Made by a program: the position numbers and the translations under genes. From Bacteroidota bacterium (GTDB lineage: Bacteria > Bacteroidota > Bacteroidia > Chitinophagales > Chitinophagaceae): 64,000 bases of DNA. Positions 16,903 to 27,700 of the stretch are shown here, piece after piece (the stretch's first letter is position 1; every line of letters begins with the position of its first letter). The notes under the pieces were generated by a model, which was not told where the DNA came from, did not search any database, and was given only the letters and a program-made list of their open reading frames with translations. Location of the stretch: the NCBI GenBank assembly GCA_018266455.1, contig JAFEAJ010000006.1:1-64000 (forward strand), in the 5' to 3' direction.

Positions 16903-17808
16903 TCAAAAACATAATGTGCCTGTCGCTAATGATTTATTGCCCTGCAGCCCTCCGCTATGAATTATTAACAAACGGCTGCCCCGCGCAAAATAATTTTTTT
17001 CAATAAGGCTCAAAACCGCATAAAACAATTTCCCTGTGTACACAAAATCGCTTGGTATTCCGGTCTGTTCATAAAATGCATTCATGAATGTGAACAATTC
17101 TTTATTTTTTTTGGCATAACCGCCAAAATGGTAATCATGGATTATTTCCAATCTTGCTGATTGAGCTGGGGGATCACTTAAAGTTTTCAGGTCATTCAAA
17201 ATATGCTTCGCCCCTTTTAAAATGCAAATGCCTATCATGTTTTGTGCTGCTGTAAGCGCATTGGTTAATCCTGCAAACGTTGTGCCTGTGCCTACAGCGC
17301 AAATAACATGAGAGTATTTTTCATGATCTGTAAGTTGTAATATTTCCCGGCTTCCTTTTGCCCCAAGCTTACCCGCCCCGCCTTCAGGAACGATATAACA
17401 ACCGGGAAATTTGATTTGCAACCTGTTCAAAAAATCTTTTTCATTTTTTTTTCTGTATTCATTTCGGTTTATAAATTCGAGCTCCATGCCATATTTTTCG
17501 GCAAACAGTAAAGTGTGCGATGGCATGGATGGCCTCTCTCCGCGAATAACTCCGATGCTTTTCAGGCCGAACGTTTGCGCTGCGCAAGCTGTTGCAATAA
17601 TGTGATTGGAATAAGCTCCTCCAAAGGTGAGGATAGTATTGCATCGTGCTTTTGCGGTTTCTTCTAAATAATATTTTAATTTGAACCATTTGTTTCCTGA
17701 AACTACTTCATGAATTTTATCCAGTCTAAGTACGTCGGCGTAAATATTTTTTTTGGCAAGGGCGGGCAGGTGCAATGAATCAACAGTGGCCGTGGTTAAA
17801 TTCATCAT
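16903..17808 (-). CDS. ACC deaminase / D-cysteine desulfhydrase family PLP enzyme
   Basis: 301 residues, fold type II PLP enzyme. The PLP lysine is in SGNKWFKLKYYL; the cofactor-phosphate loop is AVGTGTTFAGL; FGGAYSNHIIATA is the substrate loop typical of the 1-aminocyclopropane-1-carboxylate deaminase / D-cysteine desulfhydrase group. Somewhat shorter than typical ACC deaminases (about 335), as many Bacteroidota members are. Deaminase and desulfhydrase activity cannot be told apart here. Divergent from the nucleotidyltransferase gene with 56 bp between starts. A second ATG at 17805 is equally possible. Confidence 0.88.
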   Translation of the reverse strand: MMNLTTATVDSLHLPALAKKNIYADVLRLDKIHEVVSGNKWFKLKYYLEETAKARCNTILTFGGAYSNHIIATACAAQTFGLKSIGVIRGERPSMPSHTLLFAEKYGMELEFINRNEYRKKNEKDFLNRLQIKFPGCYIVPEGGAGKLGAKGSREILQLTDHEKYSHVICAVGTGTTFAGLTNALTAAQNMIGICILKGAKHILNDLKTLSDPPAQSARLEIIHDYHFGGYAKKNKELFTFMNAFYEQTGIPSDFVYTGKLFYAVLSLIEKNYFARGSRLLIIHSGGLQGNKSLATGTLCF

Positions 17809-17864
17809 TTTCTGTTCATCTTAATTTTATATTTTCGTGGCGGAAAAATAAAGTTAAACAAACA

Positions 17865-18773
17865 ATGGGTTCAACATTATTAATACTTGCAGCCGGAATG
17901 GCATCAAGGTATGGGAGCATGAAACAGGTTGAGGGTTTTGGGCCATCGGGCGAAACGATAATGGATTATTCCATTTATGATGCCATTGAGGCAGGATTCA
18001 CTAAAGTTGTGTTTATTATTAGAAAGGATTTTGCAGACAATTTCAAGGCAATATTTGAGCCGAAGTTAAAAGGGAAGATTAAAACCGGGTATGTTTACCA
18101 GGAACTTGGTTCATTTGTAGGCAATTATGAAGTGCCTGCAGAAAGAACAAAACCCTGGGGAACGGCCCATGCGGTGCTTTGTGCGAAAGGCGCCATTGAT
18201 GAACCTTTTGCTGTGATCAATGCTGATGATTTTTATGGTCGCGATGCGTTTGAAAAAGCGGATAAATTTCTGAGCACAAAATGCAGCCCGAAATTATATT
18301 CTATCATCGGGTATGAGCTAATAAGGACACTTTCAGAAAACGGATCGGTGAGCCGTGGTGTTTGTGAGGTTGATGCAGGCAATAATCTTGTTTCCATTGC
18401 GGAGCGGGTAAAGATATATAAAGAAGGGAGCGGAAAAATCACTTATGAAGAAGGTGACAGAAAATTTGAAGTGCCATCTGATTCCAAAGTGTCTATGAAT
18501 TTCTGGTGCTTTCACCCATCTGTGTTTGCTTTTACTGAAAAAATATTTCACGAATTTCTTGCTGAAAACTGCTCCAACCCTAAGGCGGAGTTTTTTATTC
18601 CCATCATTGGCGACCGGTTTATAAAACAAGGCATTGGGGCTATTGAAGTAATACCAACTGCTGCGCAATGGTTTGGGGTAACTTATAAAGAAGATGCCCC
18701 AGCGGTGCAAAAAAGCCTGAATAAGCTCATTGACGATGGGGCATATCCTGAAAAGCTTTGGCAACAGAAATAG
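17865..18773 (+). CDS. Sugar nucleotidyltransferase-like protein (NTP_transferase)
   Basis: 302 residues from ATG 17865, chosen because GSTLLILAAGMASRYGSMKQVEGFGPSGE is the canonical nucleotide-binding start; the longer open frame would add 30 unrelated residues inside the divergent promoter. The DD motif VINADDFYGRDAF binds metal. The rest lacks a left-handed beta-helix, so it is a pure transferase. The family is widespread in Bacteroidota; its sugar is not known to me. A hairpin terminator follows. Confidence 0.88.
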   Translation: MGSTLLILAAGMASRYGSMKQVEGFGPSGETIMDYSIYDAIEAGFTKVVFIIRKDFADNFKAIFEPKLKGKIKTGYVYQELGSFVGNYEVPAERTKPWGTAHAVLCAKGAIDEPFAVINADDFYGRDAFEKADKFLSTKCSPKLYSIIGYELIRTLSENGSVSRGVCEVDAGNNLVSIAERVKIYKEGSGKITYEEGDRKFEVPSDSKVSMNFWCFHPSVFAFTEKIFHEFLAENCSNPKAEFFIPIIGDRFIKQGIGAIEVIPTAAQWFGVTYKEDAPAVQKSLNKLIDDGAYPEKLWQQK

Positions 18774-18804
18774 AATGCCTCAAGACGCAGAATGGCAAAA
18801 CAAT

Positions 18805-18834
18805 AAAGCCATCAATTGTCGATGGCCTTTTTGT
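18805..18834 (+). terminator. Intrinsic terminator after the nucleotidyltransferase
   Basis: Stem GCCATC / GATGGC (18808-18813 with 18821-18826), 7-nt loop, then CTTTTTG. It lies between convergent genes; the opposite strand has AAAG before the stem and could give weak bidirectional activity. Confidence 0.7.
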
Positions 18835-18860
18835 TTTGTTGGCGAAAGCTGCAACAAATA

Positions 18861-19937
18861 TTAATAACTTTTTACCAGGAAGATATAATCCTCTATTTTT
18901 TTTATCTGCTGTACGCGATCCATTCCTTTTAGCTGAGTAGCCAATGGCAATTTGATATTCGCGTAACTGGTATCTGTTTTTAATGAATCCAATGCTTTGA
19001 AAATATTTTTTGATTTGATAGCGAAGACCACACCTTGCGCCTGTATTTGCCTGGCGCTAAGCACACCAATGATTTCTCCATTTTTGTTAAGCACAGGGCC
19101 GCCGCTGTTCCCCGGGTTTGCTGCAACCGCTATCTGGCATGCCAATGAATCGCCTTCAAAACCTGTTTTGGCGCTCATGTATCCTTCACCGTACACAATC
19201 TCATCACGCGGATATCCCAATGTGAAAATCTGCTCGCCAAGGTCTGCTCCTGTTTTGCTGATGGCATAAGGCAAGCTCCCTACTTGTTTAAAGTCAGGGT
19301 CGTCTATTTTTAAGAGGGCGAGATCGGACACGGGATCTATCTGCAAAATTTTTGCTTTGAATTCTGTGCCTTTATTGTTCTGTACAACCACAGCACCCGC
19401 ATTTTCAACAACGTGCGCATTGGTTACCATATATCCTTTCCCATCGATCAAAAAACCCGTGCCACCAAACTTCATCTGTCTGTCTGCCGGTGATTTTACG
19501 TTCAGGTCATTTATTTTTTTGTCGAGCACAATCATTTTTGTGCTCAGCAATTCAACATATTTATCGTATTTCTTGTTTCCCTTTGGGGAAATATAAGAAA
19601 CAAGCCCGCTAATGGCCAGTGCGGTAAGACCGGCTATGGAAGCGGCTACTGCAACTACGCGCTTGTATTTGTTCCAGAGTCTTATTACCCTACCCTGTTG
19701 TTCTTCTTTAATGTCGCCTGATTGATCAAGTTTATTGTGTATATCATTTAAAGAAGACTGGAATTTGTTTCTCTCGCTGAATTTATTAAGGTAGTCTAGA
19801 AAGATGGTATGTTCTACCACCACCTGGTCCACGGTAGGATTGTCTTTGCGGAGCTGTTCAAAAAAATTTTTTTCTTCAGGTGACATTTCGCCCCTGATGA
19901 ATTTTTCAACCACCTCAAGCATGTTCATCTCTTCCAT
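18861..19937 (-). CDS. Membrane-bound trypsin-like protease with anti-sigma-like N-terminus
   Basis: 358 residues. Residues 1-90 are cytosolic and resemble the N-terminus of Bacteroidota anti-sigma factors (short helices, VVEKFIRGEMSPEEKNFFEQL). A single membrane helix spans about 93-115. Residues about 150-325 form an HtrA/trypsin-like protease with complete triad H175 (TNAHVV), D205 (SDLALL) and S278 (PGNSGGP). There is no PDZ domain. The start overlaps the stop of the ECF sigma gene (TAATG), so the two are translationally coupled. Inference: a one-protein envelope sensor in which a periplasmic protease is joined to the sigma-binding segment. The anti-sigma role is not proven by sequence. 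Confidence 0.85.
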   Translation of the reverse strand: MEEMNMLEVVEKFIRGEMSPEEKNFFEQLRKDNPTVDQVVVEHTIFLDYLNKFSERNKFQSSLNDIHNKLDQSGDIKEEQQGRVIRLWNKYKRVVAVAASIAGLTALAISGLVSYISPKGNKKYDKYVELLSTKMIVLDKKINDLNVKSPADRQMKFGGTGFLIDGKGYMVTNAHVVENAGAVVVQNNKGTEFKAKILQIDPVSDLALLKIDDPDFKQVGSLPYAISKTGADLGEQIFTLGYPRDEIVYGEGYMSAKTGFEGDSLACQIAVAANPGNSGGPVLNKNGEIIGVLSARQIQAQGVVFAIKSKNIFKALDSLKTDTSYANIKLPLATQLKGMDRVQQIKKIEDYIFLVKSY

Positions 19938-20506
19938 TAATCTTTGTTTTTATATTGATCAAAGAATATCTTCTTGAGCCGCATCAGGCATTTATATTTC
20001 TGGTTTTTTGCATTGTCGGCATTGGTGTAACCAAAGCTTTCTGCAATCTCGACCATATTTTTTTTCCTGATATAATACGCTTCTAATAAACTTTTGCATG
20101 GCTCGCCCAAATTCGTCATGGCTCTTTCCATATTTTTAAAATCGGCATCTTGTTGGTTATGCTTATCCAGATCGTCCTCAACCAGGACTGTGCTCTCAAT
20201 TTTTTCCAGTTCGTCGGGGGTGTTCCGCTGTCCCTGGCTCAGCCTCTTCAGCCACAACCGCCTGCAAACTGAATATAAGTAGGTCTTTATCTGGCAGTTC
20301 AGCTCGAATGATCCTGATTTTACTTTTTCATAAAGCACAATCATGCTTTCCTGAAAAACATCCTTAGCGTCTTCAACTGAACCGTTATTAGCAGTAATCA
20401 TCGTTTGTACCATCCTGAAATTCTCAAAGTAGATGGTTTCAATGGCCATTCTGTTGTTGTCTGCCAATCCTTTCAATAAAAATTGCTCATTGCTGTCGTT
20501 CTTCAC
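19937..20506 (-). CDS. ECF-type RNA polymerase sigma factor
   Basis: 189 residues with sigma region 2 (about 25-95, including DAKDVFQESMIVLYEKVKSG and LYSVCRRLWLKRL) and region 4 (about 130-180, with the helix-turn-helix NMVEIAESFGYTNADNAKNQKYKC). Belongs to the ECF/sigma-70-like group common in Bacteroidota. Its stop codon overlaps the start of the membrane protease gene, which marks that protein as its probable partner. Divergent from the small repeat lipoprotein gene (205 bp between starts), a possible target. Confidence 0.92.
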   Translation of the reverse strand: MKNDSNEQFLLKGLADNNRMAIETIYFENFRMVQTMITANNGSVEDAKDVFQESMIVLYEKVKSGSFELNCQIKTYLYSVCRRLWLKRLSQGQRNTPDELEKIESTVLVEDDLDKHNQQDADFKNMERAMTNLGEPCKSLLEAYYIRKKNMVEIAESFGYTNADNAKNQKYKCLMRLKKIFFDQYKNKD

Positions 20507-20711
20507 GCTGTGGCTATATTTAATACCGAAATTAAAGATTAGTAACCCAAAATAGCGGCAAAAATTTCATATTGCCATGTTTTTTTGTTTATAAGCAGTT
20601 GTTAATGTATTGCATAAAAATATATATAAAAAATCGACTTTTCTTCGGGTTACTTTTTTTTTGAAACGGTATTAACTGGAAACCATTCATTAACAAAAAA
20701 ATTCAGATTAC

Positions 20712-20924
20712 ATGAAAAAGTTCTTATTGGTATTTGCTATCGGTTCAGTATTTGCTGCTTGCAGCGGCAGTTCTAGCACAGAAGCTAAGGCTGACTCAGC
20801 TGTGAAAGCTGTAGATTCTACAGTGAAAGCTGCTACTGACACAGTGAAAGCTGTTGTTGATTCAGCAAAAGCAACTGTTGATAGCGCTGCTAAGAAAGTA
20901 GATTCAGCTGCTAAGAAGAAATAG
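20712..20924 (+). CDS. Small alanine/lysine-repeat lipoprotein
   Basis: 70 residues. Signal segment with lipobox FAAC (Cys16), then about 50 residues built almost wholly of a repeating unit of the type VDSAxKxV/VKAxxDT. This would form a long amphipathic helix, like LEA or Lpp-type proteins. It could be an envelope spacer or stress protein. It carries its own terminator and lies divergent from the ECF sigma gene. Too short and repetitive for a family assignment. Confidence 0.8.
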   Translation: MKKFLLVFAIGSVFAACSGSSSTEAKADSAVKAVDSTVKAATDTVKAVVDSAKATVDSAAKKVDSAAKKK

Positions 20925-20952
20925 TTTTTTATAAGGCAAGCAATCGTTAGAG

Positions 20953-20980
20953 GCCATCCTGGTTTTGGGGTGGCTTTTTT
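20953..20980 (+). terminator. Intrinsic terminator after the repeat lipoprotein
   Basis: Stem GCCATCC / GGGTGGC with one A-G mismatch, 8-nt loop, then TTTTTT. Confidence 0.65.
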
Positions 20981-21055
20981 ATTGCTGCCAGGGCTGGCCT
21001 CTTTTATGGGGCTATCACTTTTGCTCCATCTTTTTATTGAAAGGCTCTTAATACT

Positions 21056-21063
21056 TACATTTG
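21056..21063 (+). promoter_or_regulatory. -7 element upstream of hutH
   Basis: TACATTTG fits TAnnTTTG and lies 18 bp before the hutH ATG. A TTG at 21037-21039 gives a 16-bp spacer, shorter than usual, so the -33 part is uncertain. Confidence 0.4.
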
Positions 21064-21081
21064 GCGCTGCATATTTATTGA

Positions 21082-22644
21082 ATGAGCACCATATTTAATT
21101 ACGGGACTGACCATCTGACTATTGCAAAAGCCATCGCATTATCCAACGGATCATTGAAAGGGATGCTTTCTGAGGCCGCTGTTCAGAAGATAAATGCCAG
21201 CCGCCATTTTGTTCAGCACATAGTTGGCAGCAACACTACTGTTTATGGTGTGAACACCGGCTTCGGCATTCTTGCCAACACAAAGATTTCAGAAGAGGAC
21301 ACCATCACGCTGCAACATAAAATCCTGCAAAGCCATAGTGTAGGGGTAGGCGACCCCATTCCTGCAGAACTGGCAAAAATCATGCTCATCACCAAGATGC
21401 AGGCATTGGCCCAAGGCTATTCCGGCGCACAATTAAAAACTTTAGAAAGGATCTTATGGCATATCGAAAACGATATCATCCCTATTGTTCCTGAGAAAGG
21501 TTCTGTTGGCGCAAGTGGAGACCTTGCCCCATTGGCACATCTTTTTTTGCCACTGATTGGGCTGGGAGAAGTTTTTTACAAGGGAAAAAGATACAAGGCA
21601 CAAGCTATACTTCAACAATTCAATTTATTTCCCCTTCAGCTTGGCCCAAAAGAAGGCCTTGCGCTAATCAACGGCACACAATTTATTTTATCGTATGCAG
21701 TAAAAGCAGTGCAGCGCATGCACAATTGCCTGGAGGCTGCTGACATCATCGGTGCGATGAGCCTTGAAGCCCTCACTGGCACCAAAGCCCCGTTTGATGA
21801 GCGCTTGCATGAGCTCCGCCCATATACCGGAAGTAAGCTGGTGGCCCAGCGTTTGCGCATACTGCTGGCCGGCAGCGATATTATGCAAAGCCATATTGAT
21901 TGTGGCCGTGTGCAAGATCCTTATTCACTTCGCTGTATGCCCCAGGTCCATGGCGCCAGCCGCAATGCCTGGCTGCACCTGAAAGAAATGACGGGCATAG
22001 AACTGAATGCCATTACAGACAACCCGATTATTTTAAGCGAGCTTGATACCATTAGTGGAGGGAATTTTCATGGGCAGCCAATGGCTTTGCCTTTGGACTA
22101 TGCCTGCTTTGCTGCTGCTGAACTGGGCAATATCTCTGACCGCCGTTGTTATTTGTTGCTTGAAGGGAAATGGGGCCTGCCTTTGCTGTTAATGAAAAAT
22201 GTTGGGTTGAACAGTGGGTTCATGATCCCCCAATACACCACCGCCGCACTGGTTACCGAAAATAAAACATTGTGTTTTCCCGCAAGTGCGGACAGTATCC
22301 CGACCTCGCTCGGCCAGGAAGACCATGTAAGCATGGGCAGCATCAGTGGGAGAAAAACAAATCGAGTGATCGATAACCTGGAAAATATTTTAGCGATTGA
22401 ATTATTAAGCGCCTGCCAGGCCATTGAATTCCGACAGCCGTTGAAAAGCAGTGCCATTCTTGAATTTGCGCATGACTATGTCCGTGAGTTTGTCGGCTTT
22501 GCAGAAGAAGACAGGATCTTTGCAGACGATATCAACAAAATAAAAAACATCATCAGTGATTTTAGTTTCGTGGGGAAAGTGAACGAGTTTGCTGTTTCTA
22601 AGGACATCAGGCTGAACAACGACTATGATGACTTTGAATTATGA
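21082..22644 (+). CDS. hutH: Histidine ammonia-lyase
   Basis: 520 residues. Converts L-histidine to trans-urocanate and ammonia, the first step of the Hut pathway. The MIO cofactor triad A144-S145-G146 is in GSVGASGDLAPLAHL; the tyrosine loop YGVNTGFG near residue 55 and the QEDHVSMG segment near residue 413 complete the active site. MIO enzymes also include Phe and Tyr lyases; the directly following urocanase makes histidine the likely substrate. hutI and hutG are not in the window. 77 bp precede hutU. Confidence 0.95.
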   Translation: MSTIFNYGTDHLTIAKAIALSNGSLKGMLSEAAVQKINASRHFVQHIVGSNTTVYGVNTGFGILANTKISEEDTITLQHKILQSHSVGVGDPIPAELAKIMLITKMQALAQGYSGAQLKTLERILWHIENDIIPIVPEKGSVGASGDLAPLAHLFLPLIGLGEVFYKGKRYKAQAILQQFNLFPLQLGPKEGLALINGTQFILSYAVKAVQRMHNCLEAADIIGAMSLEALTGTKAPFDERLHELRPYTGSKLVAQRLRILLAGSDIMQSHIDCGRVQDPYSLRCMPQVHGASRNAWLHLKEMTGIELNAITDNPIILSELDTISGGNFHGQPMALPLDYACFAAAELGNISDRRCYLLLEGKWGLPLLLMKNVGLNSGFMIPQYTTAALVTENKTLCFPASADSIPTSLGQEDHVSMGSISGRKTNRVIDNLENILAIELLSACQAIEFRQPLKSSAILEFAHDYVREFVGFAEEDRIFADDINKIKNIISDFSFVGKVNEFAVSKDIRLNNDYDDFEL

Positions 22645-22721
22645 GTTTCGAGCAAAGAAAACACAAGAGCAACAGTTAGCCTTGGATCCTTTGTCTCGTT
22701 GTGCGAAATAAAAACAATTCC

Positions 22722-24431
22722 ATGAACACACTTGCCAAACAGTACGACCCGGCCAAATACAAAACGCCAACCGGCACGTCGCTTCAATGTAAGGGCTGGA
22801 TACAAGAGGCAGCGCTTCGGATGCTGCTCAACAACCTCAATCCCGAAGTTGCTGAAAGGCCCGATGAGCTCATCGTATATGGGGGCCGCGGTAAAGCGGC
22901 ACGGAATTTCGAAGCGCTGGATAATATCATCAGGGCATTAAAAATTTTAGAGAACGATGAATCGCTGCTCATACAAAGTGGCAAACCGGTCGGTATTTTA
23001 AAAACACATCAAGATGCGCCGCGTGTGCTGATATCAAATTCGCAACTCGTTCCCAAATGGGCAACATGGGAACATTTTGATGAGCTCGAGAAAAAGGGGC
23101 TGATGATGTATGGGCAAATGACCGCCGGAAGCTGGATCTACATCGGCTCACAGGGAATCGTGCAGGGAACTTATGAAACCTATGCTGCAGCAGCGAACAA
23201 ACATTTTGGCGGAACATTGAAAGGAACACTGAACATTACCGCCGGCCTTGGCGGTATGGGCGGAGCTCAGCCGCTTGCCATCACCATGAATGAAGGCGTT
23301 GCATTAATAGCTGAAGTAGAAGAATGGCGTATCGACAAGCGCATCGAAACAAAATACCTCGATGAAAAATTTCTTGATATTGATGAAGCCATTGAGCAGG
23401 GCTTAAGGTATAAGGCAAAAGGAGCAGCCAAAAGCATTGGCGTGTTGTGCAATGCAGTTCATTTGCTGGAGAGGTTGGTAGAAAAAAATATTATTCCTGA
23501 TACACTTACAGATCAGACCTCTGCCCACGATCCGCTTATTGGGTACTGGCCACATGAAATTTCATACGGGCAGGCCAAAATTCTTCGCGAAAAAAATCCG
23601 AAACAATATCTCGATTATTCTTACCGCTCCATGTTCCGTCATGTGCAGTTGATGGTGGAATTAATGAATAAAGGTGCTATTGCTTTCGATTATGGCAATA
23701 ACATAAGGGCCCGAGCAGAAGAATATCAGGGAAAGCTACAATCGAAAGCTGCGCCTGCTACGCTAAACTGTTTTGCTTTCCCCGGCTTCGTTCCCGCATA
23801 TATACGACCGTTATTTTGCGAAGGCAAAGGCCCATTCCGATGGGCTGCGCTCAGCGGTGATCCGAATGATATCGCTGTTACTGATGAGATCATCGCCAAC
23901 CTGTTCCCTGAAAACAAATCTTTACAGCGCTGGCTGAAACTTGCCAAAGAAAAAGTTGCTTTCCAGGGCCTGCCTGCACGCATTTGCTGGCTTGGGCAGG
24001 GCGAGCGTGAAAAAGCAGGGCTTGCCTTTAATGAACTGGTGCGTACTGGCAAGGTGAAAGCCCCGATTGTTATCGGGCGCGACCATCTTGATACCGGTTC
24101 TGTTGCTTCTCCTAACCGGGAAACGGAAGCCATGCTCGATGGCAGTGATGCGGTGGCCGACTGGCCTTTATTGAATGCGCTCTTGAGCACAGCAGGCGGC
24201 GCCAGTTGGGTCAGCCTGCACCATGGCGGTGGGGTAGGCATGGGCTATAGCATTCATGCTGGCATGGTGATCGTTGCCGATGGAACTGATGACGCTGCTG
24301 TGCGCCTCAAGCGCGTGCTCCGCAACGACCCTGGCATTGGCGTGATACGACATGCGGATGCCGGTTATGGAATTGCGCAACGCACTGCAAAAGAACAGGG
24401 GCTTGACTTAGCTGACAGGTTGGGTCGTTAG
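22722..24431 (+). CDS. hutU: Urocanate hydratase
   Basis: 569 residues from ATG 22722 (an upstream GTG at 22701 is in frame but unlikely). NAD-dependent hydration of urocanate to imidazolone propionate, the second Hut step. Recognised by the urocanase NAD region [16 protein letters not shown], the active-site part [21 protein letters not shown] segment ([16 protein letters not shown]) and the C-terminal [16 protein letters not shown]. The length is in the family range. Same strand and close spacing suggest co-transcription with hutH. Confidence 0.95.
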   Translation: MNTLAKQYDPAKYKTPTGTSLQCKGWIQEAALRMLLNNLNPEVAERPDELIVYGGRGKAARNFEALDNIIRALKILENDESLLIQSGKPVGILKTHQDAPRVLISNSQLVPKWATWEHFDELEKKGLMMYGQMTAGSWIYIGSQGIVQGTYETYAAAANKHFGGTLKGTLNITAGLGGMGGAQPLAITMNEGVALIAEVEEWRIDKRIETKYLDEKFLDIDEAIEQGLRYKAKGAAKSIGVLCNAVHLLERLVEKNIIPDTLTDQTSAHDPLIGYWPHEISYGQAKILREKNPKQYLDYSYRSMFRHVQLMVELMNKGAIAFDYGNNIRARAEEYQGKLQSKAAPATLNCFAFPGFVPAYIRPLFCEGKGPFRWAALSGDPNDIAVTDEIIANLFPENKSLQRWLKLAKEKVAFQGLPARICWLGQGEREKAGLAFNELVRTGKVKAPIVIGRDHLDTGSVASPNRETEAMLDGSDAVADWPLLNALLSTAGGASWVSLHHGGGVGMGYSIHAGMVIVADGTDDAAVRLKRVLRNDPGIGVIRHADAGYGIAQRTAKEQGLDLADRLGR

Positions 24432-24740
24432 TGCTTTGATTGCTCATGAATTAAAATTGTTAGTATTCGCTTTTCATAGAGGCCGATATGTATTAGTAAT
24501 TTCACTTCGTTTCCTGCTTGGTGCTTATAATTAAAAGTCAAACCTTTTATGGTTGTTTGTCGTTTTATCTTTACCTTTGCCGTCCTTAATTTAGGCAAGT
24601 TGGCAATTTTACGTGGGTATTTTAGCAATAAAACATTGAGGATCAATCATTGACTTTCAATAAAACAAACTGGTTTTATGGAAAGTTTTTGTTTTTTGAA
24701 TGATCACGGTATCAAATTTTAAAAAAACTATAATCGAAAT
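24432..24740 (+). promoter_or_regulatory. rpoC leader region with its own promoter
   Basis: No gene found in this 309-bp gap. TACCTTTG at 24572-24579 matches the Bacteroidota -7 box, with TTG at 24553-24555 upstream. Transcription from about 24586 would leave a leader of about 155 nt before rpoC. An A/T-only hairpin (ATAAAAC / GTTTTAT, 24660-24679) is followed by a T-rich stretch. There is no trace of an rpoB 3' end. Confidence 0.5.
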
Positions 24741-27700
24741 ATGGCTATCAAAAAAGAAAACCGCCCCCGAGCCACTTTCTCAAAAATCACGATCGGATTG
24801 GCTTCGCCCGATTCTATCCTCGAAAGGTCTTATGGTGAAGTTCTGAAGCCTGAAACCATCAACTACCGCACTTATAAACCCGAGCGCGATGGTTTGTTCT
24901 GCGAGCGCATCTTCGGCCCGGTCAAAGATTACGAATGTGCCTGTGGAAAGTACAAGCGCATCCGCTACAAAGGCATCGTGTGCGACCGATGTGGAGTTGA
25001 GGTCACTGAAAAGAAAGTCCGTCGTGAGCGCATGGGCCACATCAAGCTGGTTGTGCCTGTCGTTCATATCTGGTATTTCAAAAGCCTTCCCAATAAAATC
25101 GGCTACCTGCTTGGAATGAGCTCTAAAAAATTAGAGACCATTATTTATTATGAAAGATATGTAGTCCTTCAGCCAGGGGTGCGTGTTGACAAAGGACAGA
25201 ATTTTGGAGACCTGTTAACAGAAGAAGAATACCTCGAGATCCTGGACACGCTCCCGAAAGACAACCAGTACCTGCCAGACGATGATCCGAATAAATTTAT
25301 TGCCAGGATGGGCGCCGAAGCCGTTCATGGTTTATTGGAAAGGATCGACCTTGACCAGTTGTCATTCGACCTTCGCGCTGCCGCTGCTAATGAGACATCA
25401 CAACAAAGAAAAGCAGATGCATTGAAACGTCTTAGCGTGGTAGAAAGTTTCCGCGATGCGAATACGAGGATTGCTAACCGGCCTGAATGGATGGTGATGC
25501 AATATATCCCGGTTATTCCGCCGGAGCTCAGGCCGCTTGTGCCTTTGGATGGCGGCCGCTTTGCTTCATCCGACCTGAATGATTTGTACAGGAGGGTAAT
25601 CATCCGCAACAATCGCTTAAAGAGATTATTAGAAATCAAGGCTCCTGAAGTCATTCTTCGCAATGAAAAAAGAATGCTGCAGGAAGCAATTGACAGTTTG
25701 TTCGATAACTCAAGAAAATCTAACGCTGTTAAAGCAGAAGGCGGACGGGCGCTGAAATCTTTGAGTGATGTGCTGAAAGGAAAACAAGGACGTTTCCGCC
25801 AGAACCTGCTTGGTAAACGTGTTGACTATTCAGGCCGTTCGGTAATTGTGGTTGGCCCTGAATTAAAAATCCATGAATGTGGCTTGCCTAAAGATATGGC
25901 TGCAGAGCTGTTCAAGCCTTTTATCATCCGCAAGCTCATCGAAAGAGGCATTGTGAAAACAGTGAAGAGTGCCAGAAAACTGGTTGACAAAAAAGAAGCT
26001 ATTGTTTGGGATATTCTTGAAAACATTTTGAAAGGGCACCCGGTTATGCTCAACCGTGCACCAACATTGCACCGGTTGTCTATACAGGCATTCCAGCCCA
26101 AACTGATTGAAGGGAAAGCGATCCAGCTGCACCCATTGGTAACCACGGCGTTCAACGCCGACTTTGATGGCGACCAGATGGCTGTTCACGTTCCACTCAG
26201 CGCAGCTGCGGTTTTGGAAGCTCAGTTATTGATGCTTTCTTCCCATAATATTTTGAACCCGCAAAATGGTACGCCAATCACGCTTCCTTCTCAGGACATG
26301 GTGCTTGGTTTGTATTATATCACAAAAGGAAAAAAATCAACAGACAAGGAAAAAGTGCGAGGTGAAGGGAAAATTTTTTATAGCCCGGAAGAAGTGATTA
26401 TAGCATACAATGAGGGCATTGTTGATTTGCACGCTTTCGTAAAAGTGAAAGTGAACGTGAGGGCTCACAATGGCGATCTGGAAAAGAAATTGATTGAAAC
26501 TACAGTTGGTCGCGTGTTGTTCAATCAACATGTTCCGACTGATGCAGGTTTTATCAACGCGCTTCTCACTAAAAAGTCTTTGCGCGAAATCATTGGCGAC
26601 ATCATCAAATGGACGAACGTTCCGAAAACAGCAAAGTTCCTTGACGACATCAAACAGCTCGGTTTCAGGATGGCGTTCCGCGGAGGTTTGTCGTTCAATA
26701 TTAATGACCTCATTATCCCTGACACAAAAGAAGAACTGCTGGGAAATGCGAAATCAGAAGTTGACGAAGTATGGGATAACTATAATATGGGCTTGATAAC
26801 AAACAACGAACGTTACAACCAGATTGTTGATATCTGGAGCCGTGTAGATACGCGCATAACGGAGACGCTCATACGTGAACTAAGCTCAGACAAGCAAGGG
26901 TTCAACTCCGTTTACATGATGCTCGATTCTGGCGCTCGCGGATCAAAACAACAAATCAAACAGTTGGCTGGCATCAGGGGGCTGATGGCGAAACCGAGAA
27001 AGTCCGGTTCAACCGGAAGTGAGATCATCGAAAACCCCATCCTTTCCAATTTTAAGGGCGGATTGAATGTGTTGGATTATTTTATTTCTACACACGGTGC
27101 TCGTAAAGGCCTTGCCGATACTGCATTGAAAACTGCTGATGCCGGTTACCTTACCCGCCGTTTGGTAGATGTTGCGCAGGATGTTGTTATTACTGAGGAA
27201 GACTGCGGGACTTTAAGGGGCATTGCCACATCGGCCTTAAAAGACAATGAAGACATTGTTGAGCCATTGTACGACAGGATCCTTGGCCGCGTTTCCTTGC
27301 ATGACGTGTACGACCCGGTAACGGAAAAACAGATCATTGCAGCCGGCGAAGAGATCGCAGAAGAATCGGCAAAGAAAATAGAGGAAGCAGGGATCGAAAC
27401 CATTGAAATACGTTCAGTACTTACATGCGAAAGCAAACGTGGGGTATGTGTAAAATGCTATGGTAAGAACCTGGCTACCGGTTACACAACGCAAAGGGGC
27501 GATGCTGTTGGCATCATCGCTGCACAGTCGATTGGCGAACCGGGGACGCAGCTAACGCTGAGAACATTCCACGTGGGCGGCGTTGCAGGATCTGCTTCAG
27601 TTGAATCGACCATGCTCGCAAAATTTGACGGTACTATCCAATTCGATGGCTTAAGGACTGTTGCTGTTGAAAATAATGAAGGGAATAAAGTACAGGTTGT

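Noticed and set aside
18861-19937. Protease as an ordinary DegP/HtrA
   Set aside because: It lacks a PDZ domain and signal peptide, and instead has a long cytosolic N-terminus and an internal membrane helix.
24660-24700. Hairpin plus T-rich stretch in the rpoC leader as a possible attenuator
   Set aside because: The stem is only A/T-rich, seven pairs with one G-C, too weak to support a terminator or riboswitch.
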